A stretch of 64,000 nucleotides of DNA from an uncultured Bacteroidota bacterium (GCA_903824785.1 CAIJYD010000093.1:1-64000), one strand, 5' to 3'; counted from the stretch's first letter, positions 16,802-27,406 are shown. A program made the numbers and translations. The notes: a model not told the origin generated them from the sequence alone.

Positions 16802-18775
16802 TCAACCCAGCATCACCTGTCCGCCGGTGACCGGAATGGCCTGCCCTGTTTCATATTCCTGATCGACGATATAGAGAAGCGCCTTCATTACATCTTCAAG
16901 TTTGCACCCCCGTTTCATTGGGACCTGGTCTTCATAAAATTTTCTTACCTCCTCAATGCTTTTTGCACCCGGCACCTTGCCTGTTTTCAGATACTGAACA
17001 AACAATCCGTTATGAGGATCGGACCACAGCGGTCCCTCATAAAAATTACCGGGGCAGATTGAATTCACTTTTATTCTGAAAGGAGCCAGCTCCATTGCGA
17101 ATGACTGGGTGAGACCTATCCCTCCGAATTTGGCTCCCGCATATGCAAAATTACGATTACTTCCCCTCAGACCCGATTTGGAATTGATCTGGATTATATC
17201 GGAGAAATAGTCAGGATTCTCCTGATTCTGAAGCTTCATAATTTCTGAAGCATATTTTGCACAATGGAAATAGCCATTGTAGTTAACATCTGTTGTTTTT
17301 GAAAAAACTTCAGGGTCCATCTCGTCAAGTCCGCCGGCCTTCAATATGCCGGCATTGCTGATCATCAGGTCGAGTCCCCCGAATTCTTTTACAGTTTCAT
17401 GGATAAGGTTTTTTACCGACCCTGCATCCGATACATCTGTTTTGATGAATATTGCCTTATTGGGCGATTTTGGCGAAGTCAGCTGCGATGCAAACTTTCT
17501 GCCTGTCTCTTCATTGAGATCGGCAATGACAACATTGAATTTCAGATTAAACAGTGCTTCAGCAATACCTGCTCCGAACCCCTGGGCACCTCCGGTTACG
17601 ACAGCAATTTTATTGTTCAGTTTGCCGGCAGAATTTTCTGCCTTAGAGATTTTTCTCCTGTAGTTCTCAACTTCCCACTGATCGATGAATGAAACCTGTT
17701 CCGGAGTAAGAAACTTAATTCCACCGCAGAAAGAAGCATAATAGCTGATTCTGATAAGGTCTTCGTAAACATCGAGACAAGCTTCTGCCGAAGCATAATT
17801 TTCAGCAATGGCAAATATACCCATGTCCTTAATTACCAGAACCTTTGGATTATAACCGTATTCATTTACGAAATGAGGCAGCTGATAACGGAATGATTCA
17901 AGTATTTTATCTGCCGTAGCTGTTTGCTCAATATATAAATATCGTGTCTTGCAGTAGACTATAATATCCGGAGTAAGTGGCAGTGAAATTTTATGAAATT
18001 CCTGTTGATTCTGATAAAATCTGGCTATGAGCTGGTTATTCCTGAACCTGATTACTCCCGTTTGGTCACCGGAAAGAATCATTCTCAGATGCGGAAGTAC
18101 TTTGTGGAGCAACGGATTGTATGGAAGAGGTTCATTCTCTGTCAAAGGTGTTATCTGCTCTTCAATGCTGTGAATAATGCCGGTATATATTTTTTTTATT
18201 TCAGCTGTTGTGTCGGCACCAACGAAAACCCCGTGATTCTCAAGAAATATTATCTGAGGATCGTGAGAGTATTTATTGCGGTAGGATAAAATTTCCGATT
18301 CAAGCTTTTTAAAAAGGGTATATCCCGGATCAATATATGGAACAAACAGTACACTCTCTCCAAACAGTTTTTGAGTTAAACTCTTTGCATTTCTGCTGCA
18401 GAGCAATCCGTTTATAAGGGTAGGATGGAGGTGTACAATAAATTTATACTGAATAGTTTCGTGGAGAGATGTTTCGACAGAGGGGCGTTTGTTTCTGTCG
18501 GGAAGGGAGATGCTCAGGAACATATCTGATTTAACCTGTTCTTCCCTGATTGCCGGATCGTCAGAGTAGCTTTTCGATGAAATCAATTGAAGTTTTTCCC
18601 TGTTGAGTTCAACAAGGCCTTCTTCTGTCAGGTCGGCGAGTGATTGTCCGCTTGCCTTTATCCAGATGTTATGCTCATCCTTGAATGAGGTGTTACCTCC
18701 TCCGGCAATTACATAATCCTTATTACCACCGTAATATTTTGAAATCTCAATTAAATCAATAATCTCAGGCTTCAT
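16802..18775 (-). CDS. Bifunctional class II aldolase / short-chain dehydrogenase
   Basis: 657 residues. Residues 1-370 are a class II (adducin-type) aldolase with a GGGNTSF phosphate-binding loop, zinc histidines in HLHP and the ENHGVFVG motif. Residues ~395-657 are an SDR with the NAD motif VTGGAQGFGAG and catalytic YAGAK. The fusion is the type annotated as bifunctional rhamnulose-1-phosphate aldolase/alcohol dehydrogenase; some members pair sugar cleavage with lactaldehyde or sugar-alcohol oxidation. The starting codon follows the PHP gene by 1 nt, so translation is probably coupled. Substrate unknown. Confidence 0.88.
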   Translation of the reverse strand: MKPEIIDLIEISKYYGGNKDYVIAGGGNTSFKDEHNIWIKASGQSLADLTEEGLVELNREKLQLISSKSYSDDPAIREEQVKSDMFLSISLPDRNKRPSVETSLHETIQYKFIVHLHPTLINGLLCSRNAKSLTQKLFGESVLFVPYIDPGYTLFKKLESEILSYRNKYSHDPQIIFLENHGVFVGADTTAEIKKIYTGIIHSIEEQITPLTENEPLPYNPLLHKVLPHLRMILSGDQTGVIRFRNNQLIARFYQNQQEFHKISLPLTPDIIVYCKTRYLYIEQTATADKILESFRYQLPHFVNEYGYNPKVLVIKDMGIFAIAENYASAEACLDVYEDLIRISYYASFCGGIKFLTPEQVSFIDQWEVENYRRKISKAENSAGKLNNKIAVVTGGAQGFGAGIAEALFNLKFNVVIADLNEETGRKFASQLTSPKSPNKAIFIKTDVSDAGSVKNLIHETVKEFGGLDLMISNAGILKAGGLDEMDPEVFSKTTDVNYNGYFHCAKYASEIMKLQNQENPDYFSDIIQINSKSGLRGSNRNFAYAGAKFGGIGLTQSFAMELAPFRIKVNSICPGNFYEGPLWSDPHNGLFVQYLKTGKVPGAKSIEEVRKFYEDQVPMKRGCKLEDVMKALLYIVDQEYETGQAIPVTGGQVMLG

Positions 18776-18776
18776 T

Positions 18777-20012
18777 TTAACGCTTATTTAAGAAGTACTC
18801 AATTACCAGCTGTCCAAGTTTTATTAATTCTCTTTTTTGTTTTGCACTGTGTGATCCGTCGGGTAAGACATAGCCCTGTCTTCCTTCAGCTCTAAGATAC
18901 TGATGTGCGGCAATAACACATGCCCCTTCCCATGCTATCTTTTTTAATGATTCGTCGAGCGGAACTGATCCTCTTGCTGAAACAGTAAGTGGAATCATCT
19001 CAGGGGTATTGTGTTCAGTGCCAAAGGTTATAAGGAAACCTTTATTGTGAAAAAACTCTACAAAGTTCTTCAGTATGGCCAGGTCGTTTCTTCCGGGAAT
19101 CAGTTCAATACATTCAATGCCCATCCGCTTTAATGAATTATAAAGATTCTCTGCATCAGTTTCGAATTCAGTACATTTTCCGGAAGGATCGTCGAGCAGA
19201 ACCGGGTAACATGGAATCCCCCCGGCTTTTATAATTATCCTGATGATTTTTTTCAGTTCGAGGAACGAATTTTCGTCCTCCTCCACAAAAGCAGCTCCTC
19301 CGCTCTTCAGCAGGTTGGATCGTATTTCATTTTCAAGTGCTGCACTATTTGAGGGTTCTGCCTTGGATTTTTTCCCTCCGTAAAGTTTTTCAAGAAAAAG
19401 GAGTTGTTCCCCGGGGGAAGAGAAATTTTCTGCAGCAACTATCCTCAGTGCTTTAGCAATATGTCTTTCGCGGACCAGATCGTGAGCATATTTCTTCTTA
19501 ATATCCTCATAAGAAAGTGTAAGCGTAGGGTTTAAAGGTTCAATCAGCTTGTTGAGTTTAAGGATCATTGCTTTAATCTGCAGCTGACTCTCACGGATAA
19601 CCCCCTTCAGTTGTTTTCTCAGCATAAAGCCGGTATGGAATGGATAATCAAGTCCTTTGCCGCTGAAATAAATTCTGCCCGGATTATTCGGATCATTAAT
19701 CCTTATGCCATTTTTCTGTTCATCTTTGAGTAATCCAATAAACTCAATATTAAACAGTGGGAAAATATTATTTGCCAGACAGCCTTTATGAAATGAGTCA
19801 TAACCGTCGGTAACATAGAAATCGTTTATTCCGAGAACTGCTATTTTTTCTTCTACTGCCATTTTGAAAACTGTATCCATATCAGAAAAAGCACTGAATG
19901 AATACGGGGTATGAATATGTCCGTTTGCTTCACGATATCCGGGAAGAGTGATGCCGTTCATCTCTTTCAGAAGTATATCAAACGGAGGAAAATCGTCAAG
20001 AAAATTTTTCAT
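18777..20012 (-). CDS. PHP-domain metal-dependent hydrolase-like protein
   Basis: 411 residues. The start has the PHP motif GHIHTPYSFSAFSD (HxH), followed by LGINDFYVTDGY, FNIEFIGLL and near the end FGTEHNTPEM, which together give the scattered metal ligands of the PHP phosphoesterase fold. A ~150-residue helical insertion lies in the middle. The family includes histidinol phosphatase and other phosphoesterases. Its place between the aldo/keto reductase and aldolase genes (8-nt and 1-nt gaps) suggests a phosphatase or lactonase step in the same pathway, but this is inference. Confidence 0.75.
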   Translation of the reverse strand: MKNFLDDFPPFDILLKEMNGITLPGYREANGHIHTPYSFSAFSDMDTVFKMAVEEKIAVLGINDFYVTDGYDSFHKGCLANNIFPLFNIEFIGLLKDEQKNGIRINDPNNPGRIYFSGKGLDYPFHTGFMLRKQLKGVIRESQLQIKAMILKLNKLIEPLNPTLTLSYEDIKKKYAHDLVRERHIAKALRIVAAENFSSPGEQLLFLEKLYGGKKSKAEPSNSAALENEIRSNLLKSGGAAFVEEDENSFLELKKIIRIIIKAGGIPCYPVLLDDPSGKCTEFETDAENLYNSLKRMGIECIELIPGRNDLAILKNFVEFFHNKGFLITFGTEHNTPEMIPLTVSARGSVPLDESLKKIAWEGACVIAAHQYLRAEGRQGYVLPDGSHSAKQKRELIKLGQLVIEYFLNKR

Positions 20013-20020
20013 CTCTAATT

Positions 20021-21019
20021 TTATAATGTTGTATCGAGTCTGATATCAGAGAGCAGGGCATTAATTTTTTTTAGCTCCTCATCTGTGAGGCAGAAATCGA
20101 CAGACTTAACGTTATCGAGTACCTGGGCTGCATTTCTTGCACCAGCCAGCGCGCATGTGATTCCCGGTTGCTGCAGTGTCCAGTTTAGCACCAGTTGAGA
20201 AAGTGTCACATTTCTTTCATTTGCGATCTCAGAAAGGTCGTCTGTAAGTTTTATGATCCTCGAAAGATTGGGTTCCTTATAATATGGTGATGCAGGCCTG
20301 CTGTCTCCCTCTCCGAATTTATGTCCGGATTTTATCTTGCCGGTAAGCAAACCTCTCTGAAGAGGACTGTATGCGAGTATGCCAATATTTTCCTTCAGGC
20401 AATGTGGAACAACTTCATTCTCGATATTACGGTTTACCATGCTGTAAGGAACCTGGTTTGAAGCGATTGTGTATGTTTTTTCAGCCTCTGACATCAGTTC
20501 CGCGGAATAATTACAAACAGCACCTGCTCTTATCTTTCCTTTTTTTACAAGAATATCAAGGGCTTCCATCGTTTCAGAAACCGGCGTTGTTGTGTCTGGC
20601 CAGTGAATCTGGTAGAGGTCGATATAATCAGTTCCCAGTCGTTTCAGACTCTGATCACAATCGCTTATGACCCTCTCTTTTGAGGCAAAGCTGAAAATGT
20701 CGACAGCTTTTCCTTCATTATCATTAGTAGCAAAGAAGAACTTGCCTTTCTTTTCATCCCAGACCAATCCGAATTTTGTCAGAATCTGAACTTTTGTTCT
20801 TTTGCCTTTTACAGCTTTTCCTACAAGTTCCTCACTCAGACCGAAACCGTAAACTGCTGCGGAATCTATTGTTGTCATATCATGATCTACTGCAGTTTCA
20901 ATTGCTTTAATGGCATCTTTTGAATCGGCACCGCCCCATAACCAACCTCCTATTGCCCATGCGCCAAAAGCCAGTTCAGATATTTTAATGTCTGATTGTC
21001 CAAGTTTTCTGTATTCCAT
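20021..21019 (-). CDS. Aldo/keto reductase
   Basis: 332 residues with the AKR catalytic tetrad: Asp52 and Tyr57 (IDSAAVYGFG), Lys82 (LTKFG) and His139 (LYQIHWP). The cofactor-binding end is AGARNAAQVLDN. It reduces a sugar aldehyde or ketone with NAD(P)H, or works in reverse. It is packed between the HAD phosphatase gene (18-nt gap) and the PHP gene (8-nt gap). Confidence 0.88.
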   Translation of the reverse strand: MEYRKLGQSDIKISELAFGAWAIGGWLWGGADSKDAIKAIETAVDHDMTTIDSAAVYGFGLSEELVGKAVKGKRTKVQILTKFGLVWDEKKGKFFFATNDNEGKAVDIFSFASKERVISDCDQSLKRLGTDYIDLYQIHWPDTTTPVSETMEALDILVKKGKIRAGAVCNYSAELMSEAEKTYTIASNQVPYSMVNRNIENEVVPHCLKENIGILAYSPLQRGLLTGKIKSGHKFGEGDSRPASPYYKEPNLSRIIKLTDDLSEIANERNVTLSQLVLNWTLQQPGITCALAGARNAAQVLDNVKSVDFCLTDEELKKINALLSDIRLDTTL

Positions 21020-21037
21020 ATTATATATATTCTGATC

Positions 21038-21682
21038 TTACCAGTTAAGTACTTCAAAAGGAACTTCAAGAAGGGAATTACATATCCAGTCAGCTTCATG
21101 AAGGGCTGCAGAATCAAATGATGTGGTAACTGCAAGACATTTGCATCCTGCTGATTTACCTGCTTTTATGCCACTAACGGCATCTTCCACCACCAGACAT
21201 TCCTGTGGTTTTAGGCCAATGCTTTCAGCTGCTTTTACGTAAATATCGGGGAAAGGTTTTTTGTTCTCCACCTCAAGCCCTGTAATAATGGAATCAAATG
21301 TTTCCGGAGATAATCCGATCTCCTTCAGGTTAACCTCCATTTTTACCCTGTCGGCACTGGTGGCGAGAGCCAGTTTAAATCCTTTTTTCCGGCATTGTGC
21401 AATGAACTCATTTGCACCCGGAAGGGGCGATAATTTATTTTTTACGATGTTGCCGAATATTTCGTATGTTCTGGCTTTAACCTGTTCAATATCAACATGT
21501 AATTTATACTTTTCAGCAACTCCTCCAATGTATTTGTTTTCACCCATACCAACAAATGGGAGAAAGTCTTCGGGAAGTGCGGTTACTCCAAGTTCGCTGA
21601 ACATCATTGTTGCTGCCTGGCAGATAAAAGGTTCTGAATCAACCAGCACCCCATCCATATCAAAGAGGACACCTTTTATCAT
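21038..21682 (-). CDS. HAD-superfamily phosphatase, beta-phosphoglucomutase-like subclass
   Basis: 214 residues. Motif I is FDMDGVLVDSEP (Asp8, Asp10), motif II LALATSADR, motif III around KKPFPD and motif IV VVEDAVSGIKAG. The helical cap of the subclass I (beta-PGM/phosphatase) type is present. It should dephosphorylate a small sugar phosphate. Its start overlaps the class II aldolase stop by 4 nt (ATGA), so the two are translationally coupled. Confidence 0.88.
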   Translation of the reverse strand: MIKGVLFDMDGVLVDSEPFICQAATMMFSELGVTALPEDFLPFVGMGENKYIGGVAEKYKLHVDIEQVKARTYEIFGNIVKNKLSPLPGANEFIAQCRKKGFKLALATSADRVKMEVNLKEIGLSPETFDSIITGLEVENKKPFPDIYVKAAESIGLKPQECLVVEDAVSGIKAGKSAGCKCLAVTTSFDSAALHEADWICNSLLEVPFEVLNW

Positions 21683-22317
21683 CTGAAAAGTTTTTCTATT
21701 TCAAAAATTCTCGGTTTGGTGAGAGGGCTTTTCTTCCCGGCTATTTCGACTATCATTGTCATTCTGGCTGCATTTTCAAGAACTTCAACCTTATTGAAAG
21801 CCTGAAGAAGATTTGAACCGGTTGTCAATATCCCATGATTCTCGAGAAGCAAAATATCTGAATGGAGAATATTGTCGGCTGCCAGAGTTGCCAGTTCAAT
21901 TGTCCCCATTAATGCATAAGGAACCAATAACGGTTCACCAAGTATTGCAAATGCTTCGGCAGTTAGACTTGTATTTATTTTTAACTTCATGGCAGTAAAG
22001 GCAGAAGCAAAAACAGGGTGGGCATGAACAATAGCCGTGACCTCTTTCTTCTTCCTGTATATCGACAGGTGCATCTCAGATTCCATGGAAGGCTTGAGCT
22101 CAGGAGTCAGGTTCTCTCCGAAAATGGTCATAATGCCAACCTCATCCCATCTCATTCTTCCTTTATCAGTGACAGAAGGGGTGATTAAAATAATCTCATC
22201 AGCGATAAGCATGCTGATATTACCGCCGGAAGTGGAGGTAAGCCCCTGTTTGTAAAGTCGCCTCATAAAATAGGCAACTTCCTTTCGTTCAGCCTTATAT
22301 TTTTTCGATATTTCCAT
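21679..22317 (-). CDS. Class II aldolase/adducin-family protein (fuculose-phosphate-aldolase-like)
   Basis: 212 residues. It has the TSGGNIS phosphate loop, the catalytic glutamate region SMESEMH (Glu79, His83), zinc histidines VHAH (98, 100) and LENHG. This is the full motif set of fuculose/rhamnulose/ribulose-phosphate aldolases and epimerases, so retro-aldol cleavage of a keto-sugar phosphate in the cytoplasm is likely. A second aldolase in the block (the fusion protein) suggests two cleavage steps or two substrates. Confidence 0.85.
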   Translation of the reverse strand: MEISKKYKAERKEVAYFMRRLYKQGLTSTSGGNISMLIADEIILITPSVTDKGRMRWDEVGIMTIFGENLTPELKPSMESEMHLSIYRKKKEVTAIVHAHPVFASAFTAMKLKINTSLTAEAFAILGEPLLVPYALMGTIELATLAADNILHSDILLLENHGILTTGSNLLQAFNKVEVLENAARMTMIVEIAGKKSPLTKPRIFEIEKLFR

Positions 22318-22325
22318 AAACAGGA

Positions 22326-23117
22326 CTAACTGACTAAATCAATGATTCCATTAAGGATATAGTGAGGCCGGTATGGGAACTGGTCAATTCCCTTCCTGTC
22401 GGTTATACCGCTCAAAACGAGCAGTGTATCAATTTCCGATTCAAGCCCGCATCTTACATCTGTATCCATACGGTCGCCTATTACAATGGCATCTTCTCTC
22501 TTTACTCCGAGTCTTTTCAGTGCACTTCGCATCATAAGCGGGTTGGGTTTACCTACATAATAAGCCTTTTTCCCTGAGGCGATTTCGATAGGTGCAATAA
22601 GAGCTTTTGTTGAAGGAGTTATTCCGTTCTCCACAGGACCGCTCACATCCGGATTGGTGCCAATGAGCTTGGCTCCTTTAAGAACCAGGTTAACAGCCAG
22701 TTCAATTTTTTCAAAATTATAACTGTGTGTATCTCCCACAACAACATAATCGGGATTGACATTATTAACCGTATAACCAACACTGTATAAGGCGTGTATC
22801 AGTCCGGCATCACCAATGATATAGCAACTCCCTGTAGGTTTCTGATTTGAGAGGAAACTTGCTGTTGCAAGAGCGCTTGTATAGAAATGCTCTTCACCGA
22901 CAATTATGCCAAGTCTTTTCATTTTTTCATGAAGCTCTTTCGGAGTCCTTTCCGGTGAATTGGTAAGAAAGAGATATTTTTTACCTGATTCTTCAAGCCA
23001 GGCCAGAAAGTCAGTTACTCCCGGAAGAAGCTTATTACCATGGTAGATCACTCCATCCATGTCGATGATAAAACCTGCCTTTGCTTTAATGTTCTCTATT
23101 GCATTTTCCATATTCAA
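22326..23117 (-). CDS. HAD-IIA hydrolase, NagD/phosphoglycolate-phosphatase-like
   Basis: 263 residues. Motif I is IDMDGVIYHG (Asp19, Asp21), motif II LTNSPERTPKE, Lys in VGKPNPLMM and motif IV IGDRMDTDV. The large alpha/beta cap of the C2a type identifies the NagD family. It probably removes phosphate from a small metabolite of this pathway. A 324-nt gap separates it from the E1 gene and holds a perfect -7 box, so this gene may begin a second transcript. The aldolase gene follows after 8 nt. Confidence 0.85.
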   Translation of the reverse strand: MNMENAIENIKAKAGFIIDMDGVIYHGNKLLPGVTDFLAWLEESGKKYLFLTNSPERTPKELHEKMKRLGIIVGEEHFYTSALATASFLSNQKPTGSCYIIGDAGLIHALYSVGYTVNNVNPDYVVVGDTHSYNFEKIELAVNLVLKGAKLIGTNPDVSGPVENGITPSTKALIAPIEIASGKKAYYVGKPNPLMMRSALKRLGVKREDAIVIGDRMDTDVRCGLESEIDTLLVLSGITDRKGIDQFPYRPHYILNGIIDLVS

Positions 23118-23128
23118 TTATTTTGGGG

Positions 23129-23136
23129 CAAAGATA
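23129..23136 (-). promoter_or_regulatory. Candidate internal -7 box for the NagD-like gene
   Basis: TATCTTTG on the minus strand matches TAnnTTTG exactly and would place the transcript start ~5 nt before the start codon at 23117. On the plus strand the overlapping bases 23135-23142 read TACCTTTG. No good -33 TTG is seen. Confidence 0.4.
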
Positions 23137-23246
23137 CCTTTGATTTTTCAGATTTTATAATTCATTTATTAATTGCTTTTTCTCGTCATACCTGTAAAGA
23201 AGGTGTAATAATGTCGGGAGTGCTCTGTGCCATCACTCCTCACACC

Positions 23247-23294
23247 TGCTTCGGCTTCGCTCAGTAACCATGCTCCGGCTTCGCTCAGTAACCT
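23247..23294. repeat. 24-bp tandem duplication
   Basis: Two adjacent 24-bp units (23247-23270 and 23271-23294) differ at two positions. The shared core is CGGCTTCGCTCAGTAACC. Its GC-rich composition differs from the flanks. Confidence 0.8.
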
Positions 23295-23441
23295 CATCTC
23301 CGCTTTGTAAGGAGGTGTAAGTATCAGGTATACAGTATAGTATATCCAATAATTACGAAGCAGAGATGGGGTGAGTTCATGTGGAAATTTATTCTTTTTT
23401 GGGTCTGTTATACTTTGCTTGGTGACTAATATTTTTTTCAG

Positions 23442-25910
23442 TTAAATACCCTCTTTATTCAACAGGATGGACTTTTCTGCCGAGAAATCAGTTTTAGCCT
23501 GATGCCCTTTCAGAGGAATGATACGTTCATGAATTGCATCGAGGATCCATTCGGGCTGAGGGAAGAAAAATTCCTCCATTTCATAAGCAGGAGTGATCCA
23601 GTTTCTTGAACCTACAACAACAGGAGGTGCATCGAGATAATCGAATGCCAGCTCTGTTATGGTCTGTGCCATCTCTTTCAGAAATGAGCCGCGGGAGGAG
23701 GCATCACTTGTAAGAAGAATTCTGCCTGTTTTTTTAACAGACTGAATAACAGGCTCATAGTTAAACGGAACCAGCGATCTGGCATCTATGACCTCTGCGC
23801 TTAGTCCGTATTTTTCCTGAAGCATATCTGCCACCTTTAATACCGGGTACAAAGTTGCACCGATTGAAAGAATGGTTATATCATCACCTGTTTTCTTAAT
23901 GTCTGGTTCTCCAAAAGGAATCTCGTAATATCCCTCGGGAACGCCACCTTCATGAAACATCTCACCTATATCGTAAATTCTCTGACTCTCGAAGTAAATA
24001 ACAGGGTCGGTGCCCTGAAGAGCGGTGTTCATAAGCCCTTTTGCATCGTATGGTGTTGCCGGGAAAACAACCTTTAATCCGGGAATGTGTGCGGTAAGCG
24101 ATGACCAGTCCTGTGAATGCTGCGCTCCGTACTTTGAACCCACCGAAACCCTGATAACAACCGGCATCCTGATGATATTGCCGCTCATTGCCTGCCATTT
24201 CGGAAGCTGGTTAAATACTTCATCTCCTGACCGTCCAAGAAAATCGCAGTACATTATCTCTGCAATTACGCGGCCTCCGCACATACCGTAGCCAATGGCT
24301 GTTCCGACAATAGCGCCTTCAGAAATAGGGGAGTTGAAGAGACGGTGGTAGGGGAGAGCCTCAGTCAGTCCGCGGTAAACAGCAAATGCGCCACCCCAGT
24401 CGCGGTTTTCTTCACCCCATGCTGCAAGAGTCGGATCTTTATAAAAGCGGTCAATAACAGCTTCAAAAATGCCATCGCGGAACTGATAAAGTTTAGCTTT
24501 TGAAACAGGCTTTCCATCTTTGTCTTTGAAGAACCTCTCTTTGTTCTTAAGCGATTTTACCCTCGGGTTCTCTTCAAGCGGCAGAAGAACTTCAGGAATG
24601 CCCTCTTCCATCCTGTCAATCGAACAATTTGAAAACATCATTCTTCCAATGCAGTCGGGGTCTTTCTGAATATTTATTCCGGGCGAAATTTCCGGATCAA
24701 TACTCAGCTTAAGCATTTGTGTCATAAGCTCTTTAGTCTCTTTGGCAATATCCTCAAGCTGAACACTGCCGGCTATACCTGCAAGAACCAGAGACTGTCC
24801 GTATGAGATTATTGAGTCTTCCTGCTGCCAGGCCTCGATCTCCTCTTTGGACCTGTAAGATGAGGCATCGGATGGTGAATGTCCGCTTATCCTGTATGTC
24901 AGTGTGTCGAGCAGTACAGGTCCTCTTTTTTCCTTCAGAATCTCTTTTTTTCTGCGAAATGCATCAATAACTGCAAGAGGATTGTATCCGTCGATCCTTT
25001 CGGAATGCATCATCTCGGGGTTGACACCGGCTCCTACTCTGGCAAGAATATCATAACCCATTGTCTCACCCATTGTCTGTCCACCCATACCGTACAGGTT
25101 ATTCATAAAGTTGAATATCAATGGCAAACCACCTTTATATTCTCCGTCCCAGAGGGTTTTGTACTGGTCCATGGTAGCGAAAGTGATTCCCTCCCATACC
25201 GGACCACAACCCATAGAGGCATCACCGATATTACAAACTATTATTCCGGGTTTCCGGTTTATCTTTTTATAAAGTGCTGCTCCGACTGATATGTCGCCCG
25301 AACCACCAACTATTGCATTATTGGGATATATGCCGAAGGGAGTGAAAAAGGCGTGCATTGAGCCCCCAAGCCCTTTGTTAAAACCGTTTTCCCTGGCGAA
25401 GATCTCTGCCAGCGCTCCGTATAACAGAAAGTTTATTGCAAGATCTTTAATATTACCATGATATCCTTTTTCAACAACTTTAAGGGCAGAGCCACCAAAG
25501 TAATTTTTCATTACCTGATAGAGGCTATCCTCATCAAGCCGGTGGATAGCCGATAGTCCTTTTGCAAGGATCTCGCCATGGCTGCGGTGCGATCCGAAAA
25601 TAAAATCATCAACACCGAGTGTGTATGCCATTCCTACTGCAGCAGCTTCCTGACCAATCGACAGGTGGGCCGGGCCGGGATGATTATATGGAATTCCATT
25701 ATACTCGTTGGTTGTCTTAATCAGGTTAAGCATTGTCTCAAACTCTCTGATTACCACCATATCGTGATATATCCTCAGGAAATCATCATTGCTGAACAGT
25801 GCCTTTTCCTCTTCAATGGTTTTTTTGTACTGGTTAACAGGAATTTTCCCGAACTCAATAAATTTCGGCTGACGGACAACCTTTGGATTAATGTTCTGGC
25901 TCTTTGGCAT
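23442..25910 (-). CDS. Fused E1 alpha-beta subunit of a 2-oxoacid dehydrogenase
   Basis: 822 residues. The N-terminal half is an E1-alpha: GSHRSHGE (His108, His111) and a thiamine-diphosphate motif beginning GDAS (229) and ending FMNN (~271), with extra residues (WDGEYKGG) between. The C-terminal half (from ~residue 475) is an E1-beta: [30 protein letters not shown] and [10 protein letters not shown]. Fused alpha-beta E1s occur in Bacteroidota branched-chain and acetoin-type complexes. It decarboxylates a 2-oxoacid and passes the acyl group to E2, whose gene is 26 nt upstream. No dihydrolipoamide dehydrogenase (E3) is in the window, so E3 must be shared from elsewhere. Confidence 0.9.
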   Translation of the reverse strand: MPKSQNINPKVVRQPKFIEFGKIPVNQYKKTIEEEKALFSNDDFLRIYHDMVVIREFETMLNLIKTTNEYNGIPYNHPGPAHLSIGQEAAAVGMAYTLGVDDFIFGSHRSHGEILAKGLSAIHRLDEDSLYQVMKNYFGGSALKVVEKGYHGNIKDLAINFLLYGALAEIFARENGFNKGLGGSMHAFFTPFGIYPNNAIVGGSGDISVGAALYKKINRKPGIIVCNIGDASMGCGPVWEGITFATMDQYKTLWDGEYKGGLPLIFNFMNNLYGMGGQTMGETMGYDILARVGAGVNPEMMHSERIDGYNPLAVIDAFRRKKEILKEKRGPVLLDTLTYRISGHSPSDASSYRSKEEIEAWQQEDSIISYGQSLVLAGIAGSVQLEDIAKETKELMTQMLKLSIDPEISPGINIQKDPDCIGRMMFSNCSIDRMEEGIPEVLLPLEENPRVKSLKNKERFFKDKDGKPVSKAKLYQFRDGIFEAVIDRFYKDPTLAAWGEENRDWGGAFAVYRGLTEALPYHRLFNSPISEGAIVGTAIGYGMCGGRVIAEIMYCDFLGRSGDEVFNQLPKWQAMSGNIIRMPVVIRVSVGSKYGAQHSQDWSSLTAHIPGLKVVFPATPYDAKGLMNTALQGTDPVIYFESQRIYDIGEMFHEGGVPEGYYEIPFGEPDIKKTGDDITILSIGATLYPVLKVADMLQEKYGLSAEVIDARSLVPFNYEPVIQSVKKTGRILLTSDASSRGSFLKEMAQTITELAFDYLDAPPVVVGSRNWITPAYEMEEFFFPQPEWILDAIHERIIPLKGHQAKTDFSAEKSILLNKEGI

Positions 25911-25936
25911 ATTTTTTTGTCTTAAGGTCTTTAAAA

Positions 25937-27169
25937 TTAATATCTGAAGGCTTCAATCTGCTCCTTTATCTCTTTCAGAAAGAGAGTGGCAGGTCCGCCG
26001 TCTATGGCTCTGTGATCGTAAGTGAGGGACAATCCGATATACGGAACGAATCCGAAAATGTTATTACCTGTATCCGCCGGCCGGTTAATAATGGTGCAGA
26101 CCCCGAGGATCCCTGCCTGAGGAAGGTTTATAACAGGAGTAAACATCTCAACACCGTAGTTGCCTAAATTTGAAACTGTGAAGGTGGCAGCACTGCTTTG
26201 TATCAGTTCCGGGCTTATACTTCCTTTTTTACAGGCCTCGGCTACTGATTTAAGTGCTTCCGATAGTTTTGGGAGGTCCATTCCGCAAGCATTTTTTATG
26301 GCAGGAACCATCAATCCACGTTGCGTATCAACAGCAATTCCGAGGTGAACCTTATTGAAAATTTTTATACGGTCATCGAGAAAATGGCTGTTTGCTTCGG
26401 TATGTTTCAATAATGCCCTTATCACGCACCAGCATATCATATCGTTGAGGGTTATGTCAGGCTGGTTTTTATCGGTTGCATGCCGGTTCTTTATTATCTT
26501 CCTTGCTTCAAGAAGGTGGCGTACATCAGCACTCATATGATGTGTAAGCTGAGCGGAGTTCTGCAATGAAGCAAGCATCGCTTTTGCAATCAGTTTACGG
26601 ACATTGCTGAGAGGAGCCTCGGTATATTCAGTGCCGGAGGTCTGAGCCGGATAAAACGGGGCAGCAGCACATGATAATAGTTTTTCAATATCACCGGCAA
26701 TAATTCTTCCGTTCGGACCCGATCCGGACAGATTGCTGTAATCAAGCTTTTTATCGGCAGCAAGACGCTTTGCCCTTGGAGATATTCTTGTTTTGCCGGA
26801 GTGAAGTGATACAGCAGGATTCAAATCATAAGCATCTGCCACCTTTACCGGCTCTTTTTCCTTTTCCGGAGAAGGAGCTTCAGGAGCTGCCGCAGAAAGT
26901 ATTGCAGGGTTGAATGAATTTGTTGCTTCCCCCGGTTTTCCTATCACTGCAACATTGACCAGAACGGGAACTTCCGCTCCATCTTCAAAAAATATTTCAA
27001 GCAATGTTCCTTCAGCAGGAGCTTCCAGATCAAAAGAGGCTTTGTCTGTTTCGTAGGAGAAGAGAATATCACCTGCAGAAACGGATTCGCCTTTATTCTT
27101 AAACCACCTGGTTATAATACAGGTCTCTACCGACTGACCCTGTTTTGGCATTATTACTGCGATTGCCAT
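25937..27169 (-). CDS. E2 acyltransferase of the 2-oxoacid dehydrogenase complex
   Basis: 410 residues. Order: lipoyl domain 1-78 with lipoyl-lysine 43 ([13 protein letters not shown]); Pro/Ala/Glu linker; E3/E1-binding domain ~128-165 ([27 protein letters not shown]); catalytic domain with DHRAIDGG at 385-392 (His386, Asp390). It transfers the acyl group from E1 to CoA. It is the first gene of the catabolic block, ~180 nt downstream of a predicted transcript start that is shared with the regulator's divergent control region. Confidence 0.9.
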   Translation of the reverse strand: MAIAVIMPKQGQSVETCIITRWFKNKGESVSAGDILFSYETDKASFDLEAPAEGTLLEIFFEDGAEVPVLVNVAVIGKPGEATNSFNPAILSAAAPEAPSPEKEKEPVKVADAYDLNPAVSLHSGKTRISPRAKRLAADKKLDYSNLSGSGPNGRIIAGDIEKLLSCAAAPFYPAQTSGTEYTEAPLSNVRKLIAKAMLASLQNSAQLTHHMSADVRHLLEARKIIKNRHATDKNQPDITLNDMICWCVIRALLKHTEANSHFLDDRIKIFNKVHLGIAVDTQRGLMVPAIKNACGMDLPKLSEALKSVAEACKKGSISPELIQSSAATFTVSNLGNYGVEMFTPVINLPQAGILGVCTIINRPADTGNNIFGFVPYIGLSLTYDHRAIDGGPATLFLKEIKEQIEAFRY

Positions 27170-27356
27170 TTTATATAGTTATTTAAATTAATAGTCTTTT
27201 TAACCTGATTTATAACTGCTTATGCTGATGATCCAATTTCGTTATTCCGGTGATGTATTACGCGATTAATATTTTAGTTTCTGGTAATGAACTTGTTATT
27301 ATAAGTAATTTAACTAAAAGAGTAATATTATTGATAACGCTATGGATCAATGCTTA

Positions 27357-27387
27357 CAAAAATAATTTATTAAACTTGTATTTACAA
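27357..27387 (-). promoter_or_regulatory. Predicted promoter of the catabolic operon
   Basis: On the minus strand TTG (27387-27385) is followed 20 nt later by TATTTTTG (27364-27357), a full match to the Bacteroidota TTG...TAnnTTTG arrangement. The TTG lies inside the right arm of the palindrome at 27374-27389. The leader to the E2 start would be ~180 nt. Confidence 0.55.
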
Positions 27388-27389
27388 GT
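27374..27389. promoter_or_regulatory. Palindromic operator candidate for the GntR regulator
   Basis: ACTTGTA-TT-TACAAGT: 7-bp perfect arms with a 2-nt spacer. It contains the TTG of the divergent plus-strand promoter in its left arm and the TTG of the minus-strand promoter in its right arm. Binding here would block both. It has the TTGT...ACAA form seen in GntR/HutC-type operators. Confidence 0.6.
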
Positions 27390-27406
27390 AAAAAATATTA
27401 TTTTTA
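27376..27406 (+). promoter_or_regulatory. Predicted promoter of the GntR regulator gene
   Basis: TTG (27376-27378), 20-nt spacer, TATTTTTA (27399-27406, 7 of 8 to TAnnTTTG). The transcript would start ~13 nt before the ATG at 27426. The 13-bp motif ATTTTTACGTTAA (27400-27412, copy 3) overlaps the -7 region. Confidence 0.45.

Larger units (their letters stand above)
23118..23441. other. Intergenic stretch inside the catabolic block
   Basis: Holds a candidate -7 promoter box (23129-23136, minus) and a 24-bp tandem duplication (23247-23294). It also has short GGTGTAA/TTACACC-like echoes around them. No gene seen. Confidence 0.5.
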